A stretch of 11,324 bases of DNA, taken from NCBI GenBank assembly GCA_011051745.1, contig DRKO01000255.1, positions 1-11,324 on the forward strand, in the 5' to 3' direction. This document shows positions 7,666 to 11,324 of this stretch, piece by piece. Every line of letters starts with the position of its first letter. The stretch's first letter is position 1. The notes beneath the pieces were generated by a model. It searched no databases and was not told where the DNA came from. It saw only the letters and a list, made by a program, of their open reading frames with translations. The stretch is from Chloroflexota bacterium (GTDB lineage: Bacteria > Chloroflexota > Anaerolineae > Aggregatilineales > UBA3940). Position numbers and translations under genes: made by a program.

Positions 7666-8592
7666 CTATTCCTCATCTCCATAAGCACCCGGACCAATGT
7701 CATCATAGGTGATGGTGAATGAGGGACCAAAGTACTTGACGTTCAGCTCTTCCAGCGTGCCGTCCTCCATCATGGAGCGGAGCGCCTCGTTGACGGGCTC
7801 AACCAGATCGCTGCCCTTGGGGAAGATGAAGCCAAGCTGGTCGCTGGAGAGAGAAGGCCCGACCAGTTCCAACTGCTCGGCATTCTCGCCGACATAGCCC
7901 TGTCCGGCCACTTCGTCAATGATCACGGCGTCTACGTCGCCGCTGAGCAGGGCCTGGACAGCGAAGGGGAACTGCTCAAAGGCCTGGATGCGGTCCTCAG
8001 GCAGGTACTTGGTCGCTGTCTCGTAGTTGGTTGTGCCGGTCTGCGTTCCGAGGATCAGGTCTTCGTTCGCAACAAATTCCTCCATGCTGGAGAAGCGATC
8101 CTCGCCCTTGCGGACCAGCAGACGCTGCTCGATGTTGATGTAGCCGATGGAGAAGTCCACGATCTCCGCGCGATCCTCCGTGATGGTGATACCATCAGCG
8201 GCTGCGTCAAACTGACCGTCGGCCACAGCCTGGATCATGCCTTCCCAGGCGGCCTCTACGAAGATGGGGGTGCAGTGCAGGCGCGTGCAGATTTCCTTCC
8301 ACGCATCGTAGTCCCAGCCGCCGGGCTGACCGGTCTCCAGATCAACGTAGTTGAACGGCAGATAGGCGTTCTCTATCGCGATCGTGATCTCGCGGCAGCC
8401 CAGATCAACGATGGCATCCTCGGCAGTCCCCAGGCAGCCGCCGAAGTCCCACCGTGTCTCGCCTGCCGGGCCTGTGCCCTTGCGAAGCTCTCCGACGGCG
8501 GCTTCCTCTCCACCTGTCCCGGCGCCAGCACAGGCGGCCAGCACCAGAACCAGAACGAGCAGCAGGGCTGCCAGCCTAAACTTACGCATCAT
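7666..8592 (-). CDS. Polar amino-acid ABC transporter, substrate-binding lipoprotein
   Basis: A 308-residue family 3 (SBP_bac_3) binding protein that captures an amino acid outside the membrane and delivers it to the permease encoded just downstream. Residues 1-21 form a lipoprotein signal: MMRKF, a Leu/Val run, and the lipobox LAAC with Cys21, followed by a Gly/Glu-rich tether. The family signature is visible as GGWDYDAWKEI (91-101), ADGITITEDRAEIVDFS (132-148, with Arg141), GTQTGTTNYE (182-191) and DAVIIDE (221-227, with Asp226). The mature part has four extra cysteines (53, 66, 102, 107) that could form two disulfides. ATG 8592 is directly followed by a second ATG, behind a 20-nt purine run with AGGAG and AAGGA. 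It is the first gene of the operon and has its own promoter about 150 nt upstream. Substrate is not decidable by eye; stop is TAG 7666. Confidence 0.95.
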   Translation of the reverse strand: MMRKFRLAALLLVLVLVLAACAGAGTGGEEAAVGELRKGTGPAGETRWDFGGCLGTAEDAIVDLGCREITIAIENAYLPFNYVDLETGQPGGWDYDAWKEICTRLHCTPIFVEAAWEGMIQAVADGQFDAAADGITITEDRAEIVDFSIGYINIEQRLLVRKGEDRFSSMEEFVANEDLILGTQTGTTNYETATKYLPEDRIQAFEQFPFAVQALLSGDVDAVIIDEVAGQGYVGENAEQLELVGPSLSSDQLGFIFPKGSDLVEPVNEALRSMMEDGTLEELNVKYFGPSFTITYDDIGPGAYGDEE

Positions 8593-8621
8593 TCCTTCTC
8601 CTTTCCTCCTCCGATGAGCAA

Positions 8622-8702
8622 TCAGCTATCCCCGTATCCCGCGCAACGGGTAGAAGTAAACAAAAAGACGTAGCCAGAGCGTCGTCTCATTGCGGCATCC
8701 AT
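8622..8702 (-). other. Possible 26-codon leader ORF with an embedded hairpin and T-run
   Basis: Between the transporter promoter and the binding-protein start, ATG 8702 opens a 26-residue frame (MDAAMRRRSGYVFLFTSTRC, then six more) that stops 29 nt before the next gene. It lacks a clear ribosome site. Inside it AGACG (8687-8683) can pair with CGTCT (8670-8666), directly followed by TTTT-G-TTT. That is attenuator-like, but the stem is only 5 bp. It may be chance. Confidence 0.2.
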
Positions 8703-8743
8703 CCCGGAACGCAGGATTTTGATAGGGCTTTTCGGATGTGAAC

Positions 8744-8773
8744 AGTATATCATGGAGATGTTCTAATATGCAA
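8744..8773 (-). promoter_or_regulatory. Promoter of the amino-acid transporter operon
   Basis: On the - strand an extended -10, TGATATACT (8752-8744; TATACT matches 5 of 6), is preceded after 18 nt by TTGCAT (8773-8768; only TTG matches). The local region is AT-rich against a GC-rich background. Transcription would start near 8737 and leave a leader of about 145 nt before the binding-protein gene. Confidence 0.6.
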
Positions 8774-8804
8774 TGACCAATTTTTAAGTTCTGCTGGATA
8801 AACC

Positions 8805-8824
8805 CCCTCCTCCGGGTGCGGGGA
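8805..8824 (-). terminator. Weak terminator-like hairpin after the YbaK gene
   Basis: Beyond the YbaK stop the - strand reads CCCCGCACCCGG then AGGAGGGG and GTTTA. CCCC can pair with GGGG, with a partly paired interior, but the following T-run is only three bases. It may reduce read-through into the transporter leader; this is a weak call. Confidence 0.25.
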
Positions 8825-8840
8825 AAGCGCGGAACCTCTC

Positions 8841-9326
8841 TCAGTCGCTGGCATCAATCAATTCAGCCCCCGTCACCCTGATCAGGTCTTCTACATCCAG
8901 ACGCAGGTTCAGGCCGCGTTTTCCAGCACTGACGACGATATAATCCAGCAGGATCGCCTGCTCGTCCAGATAGACGGAGAATCCCTTATTCAACAGGGCG
9001 AGGGCAGAGATGCCGCCAACCTTCAGGCCGGTGAGCCGCTCGGCGTCGGCCTGCCGCGCCATGTGGACTTTCTTAGCGCCGACGGCCCTGGCAACCTTCT
9101 TGAGGTTCAGCCTGCGGCTGGCGGCGACCATCACCAGCAGGGGGCGGAGGCGGGGGTCGTCGGCCTCGACGACCAGCGTCTTATAGACGTTCTCGACCGG
9201 CAACCCGGCGGCCTCAGCGACGCCGACGGCATCGTGAATGGAGTCCGGAAAGGAGACGACTTCATAGGGCACGCCCTGGCTCTCCAGAACGCGCATGGCG
9301 AGGGTCTTTTTCGCTGAGCGGCTCAT
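8841..9326 (-). CDS. YbaK/EbsC-family aminoacyl-tRNA deacylase (Cys-tRNA(Pro) type)
   Basis: A 161-residue single-domain protein (E. coli YbaK is 159) of the family that hydrolyses mischarged tRNA, mainly Cys-tRNA(Pro), in trans to prolyl-tRNA synthetase. Family features are the invariant Lys49 in VYKTLVV, the strand VMVAASRRLNLKKVARAVGAKK (about 66-87), the glycine turn LKVGGISAL (101-109), and the C-terminal VSAGKRGLNLRL (132-143). ATG 9326 begins 1 nt after the TAA of the SUMF1-like gene and has no good ribosome site of its own, so translation probably depends on re-initiation. The family is sure. Cys-tRNA(Pro) as substrate is the most likely reading, but other mischarged tRNAs are possible in this family. 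The link to the upstream gene is not explained. Confidence 0.92.
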   Translation of the reverse strand: MSRSAKKTLAMRVLESQGVPYEVVSFPDSIHDAVGVAEAAGLPVENVYKTLVVEADDPRLRPLLVMVAASRRLNLKKVARAVGAKKVHMARQADAERLTGLKVGGISALALLNKGFSVYLDEQAILLDYIVVSAGKRGLNLRLDVEDLIRVTGAELIDASD

Positions 9327-9327
9327 C

Positions 9328-10503
9328 TTACGGGTTCAGATCGTCGGCGGAGATCGCGCAGCGGACGCCAAGCCCTGCGTTTTCTGAGTCAGGGCTGAAG
9401 CGGGAGCGCGTCGTGGCACGCAGCAGAGCGGGAGAGCCGATTCCCCACGAACCGCCCCGCACAACACGCAACGTCCCGCTCTCCGGCCCCGGCGGGTCCT
9501 CCTGCGGCGAGAGCGCATAATAATCAGGCGCGAACCAGTCTGCCACCCACTCGGCGACATTACCGGCCATATCCAGCGCCCCGACCGGGCTACTGCCCTC
9601 CGGGAAGCTGCCCACCGGCGCGACCTGCGGCCAGCCGTCATCGTACGATAGATCGCGGTACTCCGTGAGCAGACAGCCTGCATCGCAGTAATTCAGCCGT
9701 GTGGCGTCCCACTCGTCGCCCCAGGGATAGGCCGTCACCTCGCCAGTTTCAGGATTCCAGCGGGCGGCCATCTCCCACTCAGCTTCAGTCGGCAGCCGCG
9801 CCCCGCGCCACCGGCAGTAGGCATCTGCCGCTGCCCAGTTAATGTAAATGACGGGGTAGTCGTCGAACTCCGCGATCCCGAAGTAAGGCGTGCCGTCGTA
9901 GGTGGTGGTTTCGGCGGGCAGGGCGCAGGCTCCCGCTTCAACGCAGGCTGCCCACCGGGCGTTGGTGACCTCGTAGCGGTCAATATAGTATGGGCTGAGC
10001 GTCACAGTATGGGCGGGGCCTGCCGCGCCGCCGCCCATCGTAAAGCTTCCGCCCGGCACGTAGACCATCACCACCCCTTCCTGAACGATCTCCCCGCCCT
10101 CACCGGCTGGCGAGGGGGTGGCCTCCAGCGTCTCAGGAAGCGAGGAAGTGGGCGTTGGCGAGGGCGTGGCCCGGTCTGGAGACGGGCTGCTCTCCGGCTG
10201 ATCGGTTGGCTCTGCCGGGCTTTCCTGAGGGGCAGGAGTGGCGGTCTGAGTTGCCGACACATTCACCTCCGCCCTGCCGAGAATCTGGTTCAACGCCGGA
10301 ATGTTCCCCGTCAGGTATCCCCACAGGAGCAGGCTGCCCGCCGCGCTGGAGATGACGGCGATCAGCACCAGAATCACCAGCGCCAGAAGGGGAACCCGGC
10401 AGCCGCTCTTCTTCTTGCCCTTATCCGGTTCACGGAGCAGGGGCGACGGCTCCAGTTCTTGATCAAAGTCGGGGAAAAGATCCTCCGGCAGCAAATCGCT
10501 CAT
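9328..10503 (-). CDS. Membrane-anchored SUMF1/FGE-like domain protein without catalytic cysteines
   Basis: A 391-residue protein in four parts. Residues 1-37 are an acidic then Lys-rich cytoplasmic tail; 38-63 are one membrane segment (PLLALVILVLIAVISSAAGS core); 82-140 are a Thr/Ser/Pro-rich linker; 143-384 are an FGE-sulfatase domain placed outside the membrane. Domain motifs include VYVPGGSFTMG (147-157), YYIDRYEVTNARWAACVEAG (172-191), RLPTEAEWEMAAR (236-248), AYPWGDEW (258-265), LDMAGNVAEWVADW (310-323) and VVRGGSW (347-353). True formylglycine-generating enzymes carry two catalytic Cys just after RGGS; here that stretch is GIGSPALLRATTR with none. It is probably a binding or scaffold version rather than an oxidase. 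ATG 10503 has GAGGA 8 nt upstream; TTG 10518 is a weaker alternative. The YbaK gene follows after 1 nt. Confidence 0.92.
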   Translation of the reverse strand: MSDLLPEDLFPDFDQELEPSPLLREPDKGKKKSGCRVPLLALVILVLIAVISSAAGSLLLWGYLTGNIPALNQILGRAEVNVSATQTATPAPQESPAEPTDQPESSPSPDRATPSPTPTSSLPETLEATPSPAGEGGEIVQEGVVMVYVPGGSFTMGGGAAGPAHTVTLSPYYIDRYEVTNARWAACVEAGACALPAETTTYDGTPYFGIAEFDDYPVIYINWAAADAYCRWRGARLPTEAEWEMAARWNPETGEVTAYPWGDEWDATRLNYCDAGCLLTEYRDLSYDDGWPQVAPVGSFPEGSSPVGALDMAGNVAEWVADWFAPDYYALSPQEDPPGPESGTLRVVRGGSWGIGSPALLRATTRSRFSPDSENAGLGVRCAISADDLNP

Positions 10504-10542
10504 TATGCCCGTCCTCAACTATCTGGCCCAGGAGCTACCGCT

Positions 10543-10571
10543 AGTGTAGGTGAGTGTAGAATTCGGAGCAA
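10543..10571 (-). promoter_or_regulatory. Candidate promoter for the SUMF1-like/YbaK pair
   Basis: On the - strand TTGCTC (10571-10566) is 17 nt from TACACT (10548-10543). A second TACACT at 10558-10553 belongs to a tandem repeat CTACACT-CAC-CTACACT with 10-bp period. The match to consensus is modest, but the position, about 40 nt before the SUMF1-like start, is suitable. Confidence 0.35.
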
Positions 10572-10573
10572 TA

Positions 10574-10585
10574 GAACGCATGTTC
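10574..10585 (-). promoter_or_regulatory. SOS-box-like palindrome (GAACATGCGTTC)
   Basis: The 12-mer fits GAACNNNNGTTC and also the fuller Gram-positive core GAACRNRYGTTC. It lies in the 89-bp gap between the kinase-like gene and the SUMF1-like gene, just upstream of the candidate -35. LexA of Gram-positive bacteria binds this motif, and it has been reported for a green non-sulfur bacterium. Whether LexA binds here is unknown, and the outer bases (G and T) do not match the usual C/G flanks. Confidence 0.4.
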
Positions 10586-10592
10586 CGACCCC

Positions 10593-11324
10593 TCAGCCAG
10601 CGGCCTGCTGTGCCGGGAGCGAGAAGCAGAGCGCAGCAGGCCGCGCCGGCGGAGCCTCGATCCAGACGCGGCCTCCCATCTGTAAAATCGCCTGCTCGGC
10701 GATTGCGAGAGGCAGGGAGTCCAGTTCGTAGCCCCGAAAGCCGCCGCTTTCCCTCTCCAGCATCACCTGAACGTAGTGCCGCCGGTCGTGGGCCGAGAGG
10801 ATCATCCTCTCCTGTGGCAAGGCAGAGCGTGCTGCCCAGTCCAGCAAGGCACAGAGGGCTGCGTGCAGATGAGAAGCGGCGACCAAAACAGGCGGCAGGT
10901 CGGGCGGCAGATCGAACTCAACCGGCAAAGGCGCCGCTCCATGCTGCCGCGCTATCTCATCCCTCGCCTCTTTCAGGGCCCCCTCAAACCGGATGGCCTC
11001 TACCTCTTCCACTGCACGGTGGGGAGCAACCTCCCGGAGGCGTGAGAACGAGTGCAACAGGGAGAGACTACGGTCTACCCCTTCGTGGATGATGCGGGCC
11101 AGATCGAGCAGTTCGAACGAGTGGGCATCCCCGCTTTTCAGACGGGTCAGGAGGGCCTCGCAATAGCCCAAAGCGAAACTCAGGGGGCTGTGCATCTCAG
11201 AGATCGCCGTCTCGGCGATCAAGCTGGCCTGCCAGCACTCGGCCTCGCGGAGCAATAGCACCGTCACAGGTTCATCCGGGGAATGAAATCTGAAGGGGGT
11301 TATTCGGAGCCGCCGGGCGGAGGT
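10593..11324 (-). CDS. PAS plus degenerate histidine-kinase-like protein, 5' end outside the window
   Basis: The frame is open to the right edge, so the N-terminus is missing. About 243 codons are present, with stop TGA 10593. A GTG at 11267 exists, but the residues upstream (RLRITPFRF, then DEPVTVLLLREAE) look like the last strands of a PAS domain, so I treat the gene as cut. Next come a HisKA-like dimerisation hairpin (SEMHSPLSFALGYCEALL, near 11201-11148) and a HATPase-like domain ending QMGGRVWIEA and LCFSLP. The usual signature residues are altered: SHELRTPL becomes ISEMHSPL, so Ser occupies the phospho-His position; the N-box reads ALCALLDWAARSA without its Asn residues; the G1 box is ERESGGF rather than DxGxG. 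It may be a signalling pseudokinase or a regulator that binds a partner. The alignment was made by eye. Confidence 0.75.
   Translation of the reverse strand, partial: TSARRLRITPFRFHSPDEPVTVLLLREAECWQASLIAETAISEMHSPLSFALGYCEALLTRLKSGDAHSFELLDLARIIHEGVDRSLSLLHSFSRLREVAPHRAVEEVEAIRFEGALKEARDEIARQHGAAPLPVEFDLPPDLPPVLVAASHLHAALCALLDWAARSALPQERMILSAHDRRHYVQVMLERESGGFRGYELDSLPLAIAEQAILQMGGRVWIEAPPARPAALCFSLPAQQAAG

Noticed and set aside
9328..10503. A genuine sulfatase-activating formylglycine-generating enzyme
   Set aside because: The catalytic cysteines after RGGS are absent and no sulfatase gene is nearby.
11265..11267. GTG as the true start of the kinase-like protein
   Set aside because: The frame stays open to the window edge and the upstream residues continue a PAS-like strand, so this Val is more likely internal.
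8841..11324. A new defence or signalling operon formed by the kinase-like, SUMF1-like and YbaK genes
   Set aside because: Only adjacency and one regulatory-site match support it; there is no effector, nuclease or mobile-element signature, and each gene belongs to a common family.

Overview
The window is ordinary, gene-dense, GC-rich bacterial chromosome. I recognise eight complete genes and one gene cut by the right edge. There are no RNA genes, insertion sequences, CRISPR arrays or phage genes that I can support. The gene mix (a DUF3417-type alpha-glucan phosphorylase, a membrane-anchored formylglycine-generating-enzyme-like protein with a Ser/Thr/Pro linker, a PAS/histidine-kinase relative) and a Gram-positive-type SOS-box match suggest a member of the Chloroflexota (Anaerolineae-like). 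This is inference from gene style, not a phylogenetic result.

Layout: one gene (glgP, left edge) is on the + strand and everything else is on the - strand. glgP and polA converge on a strong hairpin terminator that looks bidirectional (2382-2412). Reading the - strand from right to left there is: a 5'-truncated PAS plus histidine-kinase-like protein; a short intergenic region with an SOS-box-like palindrome and a candidate promoter; a membrane-anchored SUMF1/FGE-like protein; a YbaK-type Cys-tRNA(Pro) deacylase starting 1 nt after it; then a 248-bp gap with a good extended -10 promoter; then a complete polar amino-acid ABC importer (lipoprotein binding protein, permease, ATPase); a small free-standing glycogen-binding (CBM48/AMPK-beta-type) protein; and DNA polymerase I.

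How the genes work together: the three ABC genes form one operon for amino-acid uptake, with the ATPase start overlapping the permease stop. The operon ends in a perfect 10-bp hairpin that overlaps the ATPase stop codon. glgP and the small CBM48 protein both point to glycogen or alpha-glucan metabolism, although polA separates them. The SUMF1-like and YbaK genes are probably co-transcribed; why is not evident.

The least ordinary region is the right end. The kinase-like protein appears to have lost the phospho-accepting histidine and both ATP-site Asn residues. The SUMF1-like protein lacks the FGE catalytic cysteines. The intergenic region between them carries a perfect GAACNNNNGTTC palindrome. 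I found no convincing undescribed multi-gene system.
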